64,000 nucleotides of DNA from Albibacterium sp963696875 (lineage in GTDB: Bacteria; Bacteroidota; Bacteroidia; Sphingobacteriales; Sphingobacteriaceae), in NCBI GenBank assembly GCA_963696875.1, contig CAVOLQ010000004.1, forward strand, positions 310,001 through 374,000. The letters are read 5' to 3'. This document shows, piece by piece, positions 43,024 through 52,011 of the stretch. A model generated the notes under the pieces. The model was not told the DNA's origin and did not search any database. It saw nothing but the letters and a program-made list of their open reading frames with translations. Both the position numbers and the translations under genes were made by a program. Position 1 is the first letter of the stretch. Each line of letters begins with the position of its first letter.

Positions 43024-43773
43024 ATGAGAAAGGTATTTGGATTCTTACTGAGCCCCTTACATTATTTAGTTTTTGGCATTTTTTTATTAGTTTTTCATCC
43101 CATCCAGTGGTTGTCATTGAAATTAGGAGGATACTCAGCTCATAAAAAGTCTGTCGATATCTTAAATTTCTTCCTAATGACAACCTATTATATTCTAGGT
43201 GATACCGTAAAGTTCATTAATAAACAAAATTTACCTGTAGACCGTCCTATCGTCTTTGTTTCAAATCATCAAAGCATGTATGATATTCCTCCTCTAATTT
43301 ATTATTTAAGAAAACATCATGCAAAATTTATATCAAAGATCGAGTTGACCCACGGGATTCCAAGCATTTCTTTTAATTTGAAATATGGTGGTGGAGCAAA
43401 TATTAACAGAAAAGATAGTAAACAAGCTATTGCTGAGATTTTAAAGCTCACTAAAAAAATGAACCAGAACAACTGGTCAACAGTAATTTTCCCTGAAGGC
43501 ACCCGCGCTAAGTCTGCAAAATTAAAGCCCTTTGCTGTAGGCGGGATTGCCACGATCTTAAGAAACGTACCCAATGCGCTTATCGTTCCCATCGCAATTC
43601 ATGATTCTTGGAAAATGGTCCAATATGGAATGTTTCCCCTCAATACATTTACGAAAATGACCTGGACAGTTTTAAAACCCGTTGAGCCCCATGGGAAAGA
43701 TATAGATCAAGTAGTTTTAGAAGTTGAAAATTTGATCCGCACTACATTGACTAAATTGGACAACAAAAACTAA
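43024..43773 (+). CDS. plsC: 1-acyl-sn-glycerol-3-phosphate acyltransferase
   Basis: Acylates lysophosphatidate to phosphatidate in phospholipid synthesis. Motifs are NHQSMYDIP (catalytic HxxxxD, about residue 77), FPEGTRAKS (substrate phosphate binding, about 157-165) and an intervening GGGANINRKD (the family's GxxxxxR region). Two hydrophobic N-terminal stretches anchor it in the inner membrane. The frame begins with TTG at 43021, and ATG 43024 is preferred, giving 249 residues. Its stop overlaps that of the convergent glycosyltransferase gene by 4 bases. Confidence 0.92.
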   Translation: MRKVFGFLLSPLHYLVFGIFLLVFHPIQWLSLKLGGYSAHKKSVDILNFFLMTTYYILGDTVKFINKQNLPVDRPIVFVSNHQSMYDIPPLIYYLRKHHAKFISKIELTHGIPSISFNLKYGGGANINRKDSKQAIAEILKLTKKMNQNNWSTVIFPEGTRAKSAKLKPFAVGGIATILRNVPNALIVPIAIHDSWKMVQYGMFPLNTFTKMTWTVLKPVEPHGKDIDQVVLEVENLIRTTLTKLDNKN

Positions 43774-44903
43774 CGCACCAATCGGCCTTTCCAGTAATAC
43801 TTACCACTATTTCCAGCGATTCCAATATAGATAAGGTAAAATATATGGATAAAACTAAGAAATGGTAGGTAAATCAAGAGACTTGATCGCTTGAAAAAAG
43901 CGGCCACAGGAACCATAAAAACTAATTCTACTAATAGCTTTGACCCGAAAAAAGTAATTGCCCAAATCCTATATTCAGGATGGATTACAGCATTTATCAG
44001 ATTCACAAGTAGAAAAACATTAAACAACCAAACCCCTATTCCAATATAGACAATTTCTTTTCTCTTATAACGTGTACTTTTCGATGCCCAGCGCTTTCTT
44101 TGAGAAATAAATGAACTTAAAGACTCTTTCGCCTCTGTATAAACAGTAGCCTCACTAGATTTACAAAAGCCTATCTTATCCGGGTACTTCGCAGCTACCT
44201 TATGTAAAAATAGCTCGTCATCTCCGGACGCCAAATCGTCGATTCCTTGAAATCCGTTTAGCTCAACAAAAACGTCCTTTTTATAGGCCAAATTAGCTCC
44301 ATTACAGGTTGAAGCTTTCTCATTACCAATAGAAGATGCACCCAATCCAATTAAATATGAAAATTCTAAAGCTTGGAATCTCTCAAAAATATTTTTGTCC
44401 TTAAAATACTGGACAGGGGAGGAAATAAGGTAAAAGTCTTCCTCTTCGTATAAGGAGACTATTGTACGTAACCAATTCGGTCCCATATAACAATCTGCGT
44501 CTGTCGCGACCATTAACTCACCCGTAGAAAGACGAATACCTTCTGTCAATGCCTTTTTCTTATAAGAGTTTAATGCCTCGGATTCATTTAATTGTAAAAG
44601 CTTCACTCTTTGGGCTTCATAAGATCGAATAATAGTGGGAGTATTGTCAGTCGAATGATCGTCTACAATAATAATTTCCATTAATTCTTTAGGATAATTT
44701 TGGTTCAAAATCGACTCTAAGGTCTCCCCAATATTTCTTTCCTCGTTCCTCGCTGCTACCAAAACACTGACTTTGGTATTAAAAACTTTATTTCGCGGTG
44801 AAAACAACTTGATTTTAAACCAACCTCTCACAAAATAAAGTACCAACAATACATACATGAGGCTAGATAAGCCGGTAACTAAACTAATTAATGTTGGTAT
44901 CAA
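43770..44903 (-). CDS. Membrane-associated family 2 glycosyltransferase
   Basis: A 377-residue processive-type GT-A glycosyltransferase: one N-terminal membrane helix, then the GT2 domain with EIIIVDDHSTDNT (about residues 76-88), ATDADCYMGPNW (DxD, about 133-144), the acidic GDDELFL and SQRKRWASKS (QxxRW, about 268-277), then two or three C-terminal helices. The start is a TTG within the end of the preceding gene; the first ATG is 15 codons later, inside the anchor helix. It overlaps the flippase-like gene by 20 bases, which suggests that the two act together, for instance in glycolipid or polysaccharide synthesis. Confidence 0.88.
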   Translation of the reverse strand: MIPTLISLVTGLSSLMYVLLVLYFVRGWFKIKLFSPRNKVFNTKVSVLVAARNEERNIGETLESILNQNYPKELMEIIIVDDHSTDNTPTIIRSYEAQRVKLLQLNESEALNSYKKKALTEGIRLSTGELMVATDADCYMGPNWLRTIVSLYEEEDFYLISSPVQYFKDKNIFERFQALEFSYLIGLGASSIGNEKASTCNGANLAYKKDVFVELNGFQGIDDLASGDDELFLHKVAAKYPDKIGFCKSSEATVYTEAKESLSSFISQRKRWASKSTRYKRKEIVYIGIGVWLFNVFLLVNLINAVIHPEYRIWAITFFGSKLLVELVFMVPVAAFFKRSSLLIYLPFLSFIHIFYLIYIGIAGNSGKYYWKGRLVR

Positions 44904-45858
44904 AGAATTTTATTTTAAAAGTAAAAAAAGAACCCAGTATTGCGGGAATAATCAAGTTGACAAACCAAATGCATGCCGCAATTGCCATTATTGCGATATT
45001 CATATCGGTAAGAAAACCGAAGAAATAGCTAGCCGTTATGCTCCTAACTCCCACATCGAACAAATCTAATGAAGGTAAGGCTGATTGTACAAAAAACAGA
45101 AGAAAAATCATCATAACCATTTCAAAAAACGGTAAATTTGGAATTAAAATCTGCATTAACAAACAATATTGAGAGGTAAATACAATGTATCGTATCGAAG
45201 AATATACAAATATTTTTCGAAGCTTCTTTTGGTCGTAACGAAGTAATAACCCAAAAAACCGACGAAACTTTTTTAAGAATCCTATCTTTAACAGTAAATT
45301 ATTTAGCAACCCTATCCTAAAATATAAGACTAAGAAAAACAATGTATAAATCAAGGCTAAAAAAAGTGTCCCAATAAACCAGCTTTTGGGTATATTTAGG
45401 TAGCTATTTATAAACCAACAAAATGCCCAAATTCCTACAATGTTGGTAATAACCATTTGGGAAATGGCACCAATTCCCATACCTATTACACCAAAAATTC
45501 GCTTCCTGGGATTGAGAAATAGAACTCGGCCGCCATATTCACCGACTCTATTAGGAGTAAAAATAGCCCAAGCCAATCCGCAAAATACTGACTCAACCGC
45601 TTTCGTAAAAGAGATAGGCTGGAATTCTAAACATATATATCTCCACTTTACAGCTTCCACCAACCAATTGATAAACATTAAGACAAAAACTGCCGTTAAA
45701 GAGATAAAAATGACCTGGTTACTGAGAGAAGAAAACAGAAGCCGAAAGTCCATTAATGCCGTATCCTTTATCAATAAACGACAGACATACCAAAATACCA
45801 ATAAAAAGACTACAACTTTCAGTAAAATGCTTAAAATTTCCTTTGCTTTTAGGTTCAA
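44884..45858 (-). CDS. Lysylphosphatidylglycerol-synthase-type (UPF0104) membrane protein
   Basis: A 324-residue polytopic protein with about eight helices, resembling the flippase-like domain of MprF and the UPF0104/AglD family. A characteristic segment is NRVGEYGGRVLFL (about residues 100-112), with a conserved Gly/Glu/Arg group, and QSALPSLDLFDVGVRS further on. Members flip or channel lipid-linked molecules. The start is TTG at 45858; an in-frame stop lies six codons upstream and no ATG fits. It overlaps the glycosyltransferase gene, so it may flip that enzyme's product. Confidence 0.78.
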   Translation of the reverse strand: MNLKAKEILSILLKVVVFLLVFWYVCRLLIKDTALMDFRLLFSSLSNQVIFISLTAVFVLMFINWLVEAVKWRYICLEFQPISFTKAVESVFCGLAWAIFTPNRVGEYGGRVLFLNPRKRIFGVIGMGIGAISQMVITNIVGIWAFCWFINSYLNIPKSWFIGTLFLALIYTLFFLVLYFRIGLLNNLLLKIGFLKKFRRFFGLLLRYDQKKLRKIFVYSSIRYIVFTSQYCLLMQILIPNLPFFEMVMMIFLLFFVQSALPSLDLFDVGVRSITASYFFGFLTDMNIAIMAIAACIWFVNLIIPAILGSFFTFKIKFFDTNIN

Positions 45859-45986
45859 ATCCTTCGTATTAATTTACAACTACATTATAACTTATAAAGG
45901 TACATTAACAAAATGCAAAATCATTTAAAGTTCAAATAGAAGGCAAAGAAATATAAAATTCCTGAAAATAACAGTAATATTGTAGG

Positions 45987-46550
45987 ATGTTGCAAGCAGA
46001 GACGGAAAGAATAATATTAGGGATTGACCCAGGGACAACTGTGTTAGGTTATGGAATATTAAAGGAGAGTAGTAAAGGAATTACTTTAATTAGCCTAGGA
46101 ATTGTTAAGCTGGGGCACTTATCTAATCAAGCTTTGAAATTACAGCAAATATTTAAAAAGACGGACGCTCTTATTAAAGCATATAAACCAGATTGCATGG
46201 CTTGCGAAGCACCTTTTTATGGTAAGAATGTTCAAGTAATGTTAAAACTGGGTCGTGCACAAGGAGTAGCGATGGCAGCTGCCCTTGCAAATGATATCCC
46301 TATATTTGAATATGCTCCTCGAAAGATCAAACAATCTGTTACCGGCAATGGAAATGCAACCAAGGAACAAGTGTCTGCAATGTTAAAAAACTTGCTTAAA
46401 TTTGAAGAGAGCCCGCAATTTCTTGATGCAACCGATGGGCTAGCCGTTGCCGTCTGTCATTCTTTTCAACAGACGACATCTAGCACCACCAGCGATTACT
46501 CTGGATGGGAAGCTTTTGCAAAGACAAATTCTGCAAGAGTAAAAAGTTAA
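45987..46550 (+). CDS. ruvC: Crossover junction endodeoxyribonuclease RuvC
   Basis: Resolves Holliday junctions. The four acidic active-site residues are visible: Asp in ILGIDPGT (about residue 13), Glu in CEAPFYG (about 72), and the Asp pair in DATDGLAVAVCH (near 147-150). The loop YAPRKIKQSVTGNGNATKEQV matches the family's DNA-binding region. At 187 residues the length is normal. It ends against the HIT gene on the other strand; the two stops share the bases 46547-46550 once the HIT frame is corrected. Confidence 0.95.
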   Translation: MLQAETERIILGIDPGTTVLGYGILKESSKGITLISLGIVKLGHLSNQALKLQQIFKKTDALIKAYKPDCMACEAPFYGKNVQVMLKLGRAQGVAMAAALANDIPIFEYAPRKIKQSVTGNGNATKEQVSAMLKNLLKFEESPQFLDATDGLAVAVCHSFQQTTSSTTSDYSGWEAFAKTNSARVKS

Positions 46551-46958
46551 TGCTTTGTTATTAGCTTGATAGCCTCTCGAATTTTTTCCGAAATCATCAA
46601 TAAATTCGTTTTCTGTCAACTTCAATTTTTCCCTATTAAAATTCATATCAGAAACTTCATTAATAGGTATCAAATGAATATGTGTATGCGCTATTTCCAA
46701 ACCAACAACTGCCACCCCAACTTTTTCACATGGAAATGCCACTTTAATTCCCTGAGCAACAATTTTTGCAAACATCCATAATTCAATATATTCTGGATCG
46801 TCCATGTCAAAAATATAATCTACTTCAGTTTTAGGAATAACGAGTACATGCCCGTGTGCCAATGGATGTATATCTAGAAAGGCCAAGAAATCCGTTGTTT
46901 CAGCGACTTTATGCGCTTGAATTTCACCAGAGATAATTTTAGAAAATATTGTTGCCAT
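46547..46958 (-). pseudogene. HIT family hydrolase, one frame break near its end (probably sequence error)
   Basis: Histidine-triad nucleotide-binding protein, with the active-site triad in AHTHIHLIP (about residues 89-97) and the N-terminal IFSKIISGEIQAHKV typical of the Hint branch. As read, the frame passes into junk and runs 37 residues antisense to ruvC. Removing one base near 46595 restores ISEKIREAIKLITKH and a stop at 46547, giving 136 residues, the normal size. The active site is upstream of the break, so even a real frameshift might leave a partly functional enzyme. It follows greA by 14 bases. Confidence 0.87.
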
Positions 46959-46972
46959 AATTCTTTTAAAGA

Positions 46973-47446
46973 TTACCGAGATATTTCGAGAATTTCGAGT
47001 TCGATTTTACCGGCTGGGACTTGGATTTCAGCAACGTCCCCTACCGATTTGCCCAATAATCCTTGTGCAATAGGAGATTTCACAGAAATTTTTCCTGATT
47101 TTAAATCAGCCTCTGTTTCCGAAACCAACTGATAGGTCATGATGGCATTGTTCTTTTTATTTTTAATTTTCACTATAGAAAGAGCCAACACCTTCGATGC
47201 GTCCAACTTGGATTCGTCAATCAAGCGGGCATTAGCTAAAGCATGTTCAAGCTTTGATATTTTATCTTCATGATGCCCCTGAGCATCTTTTGCGGCATCA
47301 TATTCCGCATTCTCCGATAAATCTCCTTTATCCCTAGCCTCAGCTATTTGCTTTGAGATTTGGGCTCTACCTTCTGTTTTAAGATGATGCAATTCCTTCT
47401 TTAACCTTTCCAGTCCTTCCTCAGTAAAATAGGTTATATCTGCCAT
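46973..47446 (-). CDS. greA: Transcription elongation factor GreA
   Basis: Rescues backtracked RNA polymerase by stimulating transcript cleavage. The 157-residue protein has an N-terminal coiled coil with the conserved tip DLSENAEYDAAKD (about residues 41-53), whose acidic residues act in the polymerase channel, and a C-terminal FKBP-like domain with ISVKSPIAQGLLGKSVGD. It is the first gene of a two-gene unit with the HIT protein. Confidence 0.95.
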   Translation of the reverse strand: MADITYFTEEGLERLKKELHHLKTEGRAQISKQIAEARDKGDLSENAEYDAAKDAQGHHEDKISKLEHALANARLIDESKLDASKVLALSIVKIKNKKNNAIMTYQLVSETEADLKSGKISVKSPIAQGLLGKSVGDVAEIQVPAGKIELEILEISR

Positions 47447-47469
47447 AATTTTTAGGTTTAAAGTTTATA

Positions 47470-47513
47470 TAAAAAAGCGACAAGACCATATGTTTAGAAC
47501 ACATATGGTCTTG
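47470..47513 (-). terminator. Intrinsic terminator of the two-component operon
   Basis: Perfect 13-bp stem CAAGACCATATGT (47481-47493) with ACATATGGTCTTG (47501-47513), loop TTAGAAC. On the minus strand it is followed by TCGCTTTTTTAT. It lies just after the response regulator gene. Confidence 0.88.
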
Positions 47514-47557
47514 CCGTATTACACGAAGATAAGAAAAAAATTATCTAAATACCAAGA

Positions 47558-48250
47558 TTACTCTGGATTTGAAACAAATTTATATCCCATTCCTCTTATC
47601 GTAACAAGATATCTAGGTTTATCTGGATTTTCTTCTATTTTTTTACGCAAACGCACAATATGCATATCTAAAGTACGGGTATTCACGTTTGAGGTATAAC
47701 CCCAGACTACTTCCATCAGTTCTTCCCGAGAAATTACTCGGTCTAGATTTTGAAGAAAATAAAGAAGTATTCGATTCTCTAAGATCGTCAATTCGATTCT
47801 CTTTCCATCCCTAACTAACATATGGGTGCTGGGCTGATGTTGAGTATTTCCAAAGCTCAAACTCTCTACAGGCTGAGCAACGAAGAACTTTGCTTTGTTC
47901 TCAATCATCGCTACCAATACATCCATGTTAAAAGGCTTGGTAATATAATCGGAAATTCCGAAACTATAAGCATTAATTTTATCTACGTCTTGTGACTTTG
48001 CAGTCATCATTATGATTAAATTTGAATAGCCCGCTTTCCGGACTGTTTCGCATACTTCTGCGCCTGATTTTCCTGGCAACATCCAATCAAGTAAAACAAT
48101 ATCAGGTTTTTGCTCAAGGATTAATTTCTCGCCATCTTTACCGTTCGAAGCCTGGATAACTTGGTACTGTTCAGATTCCAGACGATGAACAATTAAAAAG
48201 CGTAAATTTTCATCGTCTTCAATAATGGCAATTTTAACATTATTATGCAT
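47558..48250 (-). CDS. Two-component response regulator, OmpR/PhoB family
   Basis: A 230-residue regulator with a receiver domain (about residues 5-120: acidic EDD at 11-13, phosphoacceptor Asp55 in IVLLDWMLPG, Lys in ITKPFN near 107) and a C-terminal winged helix with ILLYFLQNLDRVISREELMEVVWG and the recognition-helix region RTLDMHIVRLRKKI. It follows its histidine kinase by 27 bases, so the pair is cognate. Target genes are unknown; no adjacent gene other than the S9 lipoprotein stands out. Confidence 0.93.
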   Translation of the reverse strand: MHNNVKIAIIEDDENLRFLIVHRLESEQYQVIQASNGKDGEKLILEQKPDIVLLDWMLPGKSGAEVCETVRKAGYSNLIIMMTAKSQDVDKINAYSFGISDYITKPFNMDVLVAMIENKAKFFVAQPVESLSFGNTQHQPSTHMLVRDGKRIELTILENRILLYFLQNLDRVISREELMEVVWGYTSNVNTRTLDMHIVRLRKKIEENPDKPRYLVTIRGMGYKFVSNPE

Positions 48251-48277
48251 GGTTATTTCTTTAATAAAAGTTTAAAT

Positions 48278-49945
48278 CTAATTCGGATAATCATAAGGGA
48301 GCATCATTGTGAATGTTGAACCAACACCCTTTTTACTTTCAACCGTAATATCGCCTTTCATAAGCTTTACTACCTCTTTACAAAATGCTAAGCCCAGCCC
48401 AATACTTCCCTGCTGATTGTATTCGGACTGTATCCTGTAAAATTTTTTAAATATATTTTCTTGTTCATTACTATCAATCCCAATTCCTTTATCTTCAAAT
48501 TTAAAAAATATTTGTCGGTTTTTTTTAAAAATTAAAATTCTCATGTATTTTCTGCCCTCAATTGAGTATCTATAAGCATTATCTATTAAGTTCTGAAATA
48601 TACTTGTCAGTAAAGTTAGATCTGTACTAATGAATTTCACATCCTCGATCGAGAAAGCAATATCAAAATCAGGATATTTAATACGATACGCGCCAACCAT
48701 GCTATTACAAAACTCATCTAAATCTACCTCTTCCAACTTAGGTTTTATGATTTTGTTTTCAATTTGCGTAAAAGAAAGTAATGTATTTAATAAATTATTT
48801 AATTTATCGGCTTCTTCATCAAGAATTTTCCCATAAAAGTTCTTTTCCTTTTCAGTTAAAGTTTTCGCATTAATAATATTATTTCCTGCAATTTTTATAA
48901 CACTTACAGGGGTTTTAAACTCATGGGAAAGGTTATTGACAAAGTCATATTGCAGCTTGAACATACGCATATTAATATTGAAATTTCGATAAATTAAGTA
49001 AGCAATAAATAGTAAGATAAAATAGATCATTAAAACCCCTAATCCAAATGGTAGAAACCTGTTGATAATTTCATGTTGAATAAATTCAGAAGAAGAAGAA
49101 AGATATATTTTATATTCCGATAATGCTCCAGGAAGTGGAATCTCAGTGTGTTTTATATGATCTTCAGACTCCATAGACTCATAAAACACAGGCTTGATTT
49201 CAACTTTTTGATATAATTCAGGGTGAGTATTAATAATTTCTAAAGAGGTTGGCTTAAGGTAATAGGCAATGATGTCTTGCTGATAAACTGCATTTTCCTG
49301 GCCATACCCATTCATCATATTCTTGAATTGAATAATCTCCTCTCTTCTAGGTAAAGTCATAAAAGAAATCTTACCAGGTGTAATGGAATAAAAATCCCTG
49401 AATATTTCCTCATTGCTAATTGCCCTTGATGTGTCGGTCGACTCTATAAAACTCGCAAATTTAATGGCCATTTTATTAAATTCATCTTCCTGTATAAGGG
49501 AATAGCTCGAATCTATCCCAGCTCTATATAGCAAGATTGAATCCGCAGGAACATCCCTTCCAAACTGGAAAATAGCTTTAGGAGAAAGATGTAAATTACG
49601 AAACTTAAACCCGCCCGATTTATAATGCTGACTAATATCAATGTCAAAAAAAACAAGCCTTTCTACGAATGGAAATTTGGCCAAAATTGTCTTTGCATAC
49701 TTACTAGTGCTAACTGAATCAAGAAATCCTTGGTAAAATGAAACTTCTGCTATGCCATTCTGAGCAAAATTATCATATGGAGCAATACTATTTTCTAAGA
49801 CACCAATCTTACTTGCTTCAAACTCATTATCAACAAATTTACTTGTTAATGTATAAGTTAACAAAAGTACAAAAGCAAAGATTGTAGATATGAGAATCAA
49901 AAGTGCAATGATTAGCCAGTTGTTTTTCTTGAAAGAAATTCTCAT
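48278..49945 (-). CDS. Sensor histidine kinase
   Basis: A 555-residue membrane kinase. The first helix (about residues 10-32) and second (about 295-318) flank a roughly 260-residue extracytoplasmic domain of unknown fold. The cytoplasmic part has the phosphorylated His in NNLSHEFKTPVSVI (about 340), an N-box QNLIDNAYRYS, and ATP-binding G-boxes FEDKGIGID and GSIGLGLAFCKEVV. No HAMP domain is obvious. It lies between the S9 lipoprotein gene (15 bases upstream) and the response regulator gene, so the three are one transcript. The stimulus may be detected with the help of the lipoprotein. Confidence 0.92.
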   Translation of the reverse strand: MRISFKKNNWLIIALLILISTIFAFVLLLTYTLTSKFVDNEFEASKIGVLENSIAPYDNFAQNGIAEVSFYQGFLDSVSTSKYAKTILAKFPFVERLVFFDIDISQHYKSGGFKFRNLHLSPKAIFQFGRDVPADSILLYRAGIDSSYSLIQEDEFNKMAIKFASFIESTDTSRAISNEEIFRDFYSITPGKISFMTLPRREEIIQFKNMMNGYGQENAVYQQDIIAYYLKPTSLEIINTHPELYQKVEIKPVFYESMESEDHIKHTEIPLPGALSEYKIYLSSSSEFIQHEIINRFLPFGLGVLMIYFILLFIAYLIYRNFNINMRMFKLQYDFVNNLSHEFKTPVSVIKIAGNNIINAKTLTEKEKNFYGKILDEEADKLNNLLNTLLSFTQIENKIIKPKLEEVDLDEFCNSMVGAYRIKYPDFDIAFSIEDVKFISTDLTLLTSIFQNLIDNAYRYSIEGRKYMRILIFKKNRQIFFKFEDKGIGIDSNEQENIFKKFYRIQSEYNQQGSIGLGLAFCKEVVKLMKGDITVESKKGVGSTFTMMLPYDYPN

Positions 49946-49960
49946 TTTTTACTTGCAAAT

Positions 49961-51856
49961 TTACGGCTTTAAAAGATATTTCTCAAAAAAAGATTCCAAA
50001 GCACGATAAAAATCAACTCGGTTTTTATCGTTTCTGAAATAATTGCCCTCGTCTTCCTTTAACATATATGTAATATCAACATTGTTTTTTCGAAGTTCTT
50101 TAACAAAAATATTTGTCTCATTAACATTATTACGACTATCCTTAGCTCCTTGCGCAATAAAAACTGGAATATTAACTTTATCCGGATGAAAAATAGGAGA
50201 AAAAGCTCTTAAATAATCACCATCAACTTTTGGATCGCCCACCATTTCATAATACATTTTCATATAAGGCGAAAGATATGGAGGTATTTCTTTTAAATAG
50301 CTGTATAAATTAGTCATTCCTGAATAGGAAGCAGCACAAGCATAGATTTCTGCATTAAAGCAAGCCCCATGCAAAGCTGCATAACCTCCAAAATTTGAAC
50401 CATAGATGCCAATTCGTTTAGGATCTGCAATTCCTTCTTTTATTAACCATTCTGCGCCTTCCTTTATGTCATCTTGAACTTTTTTCCCCCATTCTTTAAA
50501 TCCGGAGGTCCAAAAAGCTTTTCCGTATCCCGTTGATCCTCGATAATTTGGTTGGAAAACAGCATACCCTCGAGAAGCAAGAAATTGAACTTCCGCATTA
50601 TACTCCCAAACAACCCTGGATGATGGACCATTATGAGGAATCACGATTACTGGCAAATTTGTTTTTCTTTCCCCTCTAGGAAGAGTAAGGTAAGCATTAA
50701 TCGTCATCCCATCTTTAGTACGATAATTAACCGCTTGAGTAGGTGACAATTTCTCAGAACTTAAAGCAGCATTAACGTCCCCAAGCTTTTGCAATTTGTT
50801 TTTTTCGAAATCGTAAAAATAATAGGATCCTGGATCTACATCTGTATGAGCCCTAACTAAGAATTTCGTAAGCTTATCATCACTCCCTTCCAAAACGATT
50901 AGATAATCATCTAGCTGCTTGTTAATCTCCTTATAGACTCTTTCAATATCTTTATTAAAAAAATGACGCTCAGACTTCCAAGTATTATAAATTACATAAT
51001 CCATATCGCCGCTCGTAACTGAATATCCACCCTTAGAGACATCAATATCATCTTGAATAAACATCACGCTATCTTCTTTTCCGGTGCGCAGGTCAATTTT
51101 AACCAGTGCCTTTTTATCTCTCCCTAAGTTAGACAAAGCAAATAAATGATTTTCATTCTTAGCTGAAAATCCCAAAGGCTGAACTGAGGTTCTAAAATTA
51201 TTTTCTATAATAGGAACAAAAGGCAATGATTCACTTTCACGATAAAGAATCGTTTCTGTATGTCCATCTGAAGCTACAGCAACTTTAATTTCACCATTAT
51301 TATCGGGCAGCCATTCAATGATATTGCCGGGATTCATGGCAACCATTTCGAACGTACAATTAATAATATGAAGACGATAGACATCAAAAAGAGAAGAATC
51401 TCGAGAGTTTAAGGAAATCAAAAGTTCATTATTGTCATTAACAACCATTGGACCTACCCAGCGCATCGTAACATCAGAGGGAGGAAGGATATACCTAACT
51501 GACAAAGCATTTTTATTCACGGCCATCAATCGTAGGCTATCACCAGGTGCGCGGTATTTCAAGAATATAATTTCCTCATTATTCGCCCAAAATGAAAGCC
51601 GAATCCCAATATCTGTTTCACTAGTTATCCTTTCGGTGACGTTATTTTCTAAATCCAAAACATAGATATTCTCGATTCCTTCATGCTTCTGCAAATAAGA
51701 AATGAACTTCCCGTTCGGAGAAAGTTGAAAATTGCTCTTTTCTGGATTATTAAAAAAACTCTCAATAGGTATAACCTGCCTGTTGCTTACTCTACAAGAC
51801 CAGAATGCGGCAGCAATAAAAAATATAAATAATAGCGAGGTAAAAAGTTTATTCAT
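49961..51856 (-). CDS. S9-family (prolyl oligopeptidase-like) lipoprotein lacking catalytic Ser and His
   Basis: A 631-residue lipoprotein (lipobox AAFWSC) with an N-terminal beta-propeller of WD/DPP-like repeats (about residues 35-360) and a C-terminal alpha/beta-hydrolase domain (about 380-630). The fold landmarks are kept (HNGPSSR, NYRGSTGYGKAFW, GIYGSNFGGYAALHG, DEGNYF), but the nucleophile position in GxSxGG is Asn488 and the His position in EGHxF is Asn605. Asp573 remains. Both changes are clear in the DNA (codon AAT). It is therefore probably a pseudo-enzyme, possibly a ligand-binding partner of the histidine kinase next to it. Confidence 0.88.
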   Translation of the reverse strand: MNKLFTSLLFIFFIAAAFWSCRVSNRQVIPIESFFNNPEKSNFQLSPNGKFISYLQKHEGIENIYVLDLENNVTERITSETDIGIRLSFWANNEEIIFLKYRAPGDSLRLMAVNKNALSVRYILPPSDVTMRWVGPMVVNDNNELLISLNSRDSSLFDVYRLHIINCTFEMVAMNPGNIIEWLPDNNGEIKVAVASDGHTETILYRESESLPFVPIIENNFRTSVQPLGFSAKNENHLFALSNLGRDKKALVKIDLRTGKEDSVMFIQDDIDVSKGGYSVTSGDMDYVIYNTWKSERHFFNKDIERVYKEINKQLDDYLIVLEGSDDKLTKFLVRAHTDVDPGSYYFYDFEKNKLQKLGDVNAALSSEKLSPTQAVNYRTKDGMTINAYLTLPRGERKTNLPVIVIPHNGPSSRVVWEYNAEVQFLASRGYAVFQPNYRGSTGYGKAFWTSGFKEWGKKVQDDIKEGAEWLIKEGIADPKRIGIYGSNFGGYAALHGACFNAEIYACAASYSGMTNLYSYLKEIPPYLSPYMKMYYEMVGDPKVDGDYLRAFSPIFHPDKVNIPVFIAQGAKDSRNNVNETNIFVKELRKNNVDITYMLKEDEGNYFRNDKNRVDFYRALESFFEKYLLKP

Positions 51857-51999
51857 AGACTGCCAGATTTAGAAATTAGGTCCGAGTTTTACCATGTATC
51901 AGTTAACTCTAAGTTCATGAAATTAATAAATAAAAATCTCTATCAGCAAATAAACTAGTAACAATTAAAATACACCTCCATAGATAATATAATAAAGCC

Positions 52000-52007
52000 T
52001 AGCTTTG
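52000..52007 (+). promoter_or_regulatory. Promoter-like box before the DUF4286 gene
   Basis: TAGCTTTG, a perfect -7 match ending 4 bases before the ATG at 52012. No TTG is positioned upstream. If it works, the transcript would begin at or next to the start codon. Confidence 0.25.
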
Positions 52008-52011
52008 TAAA

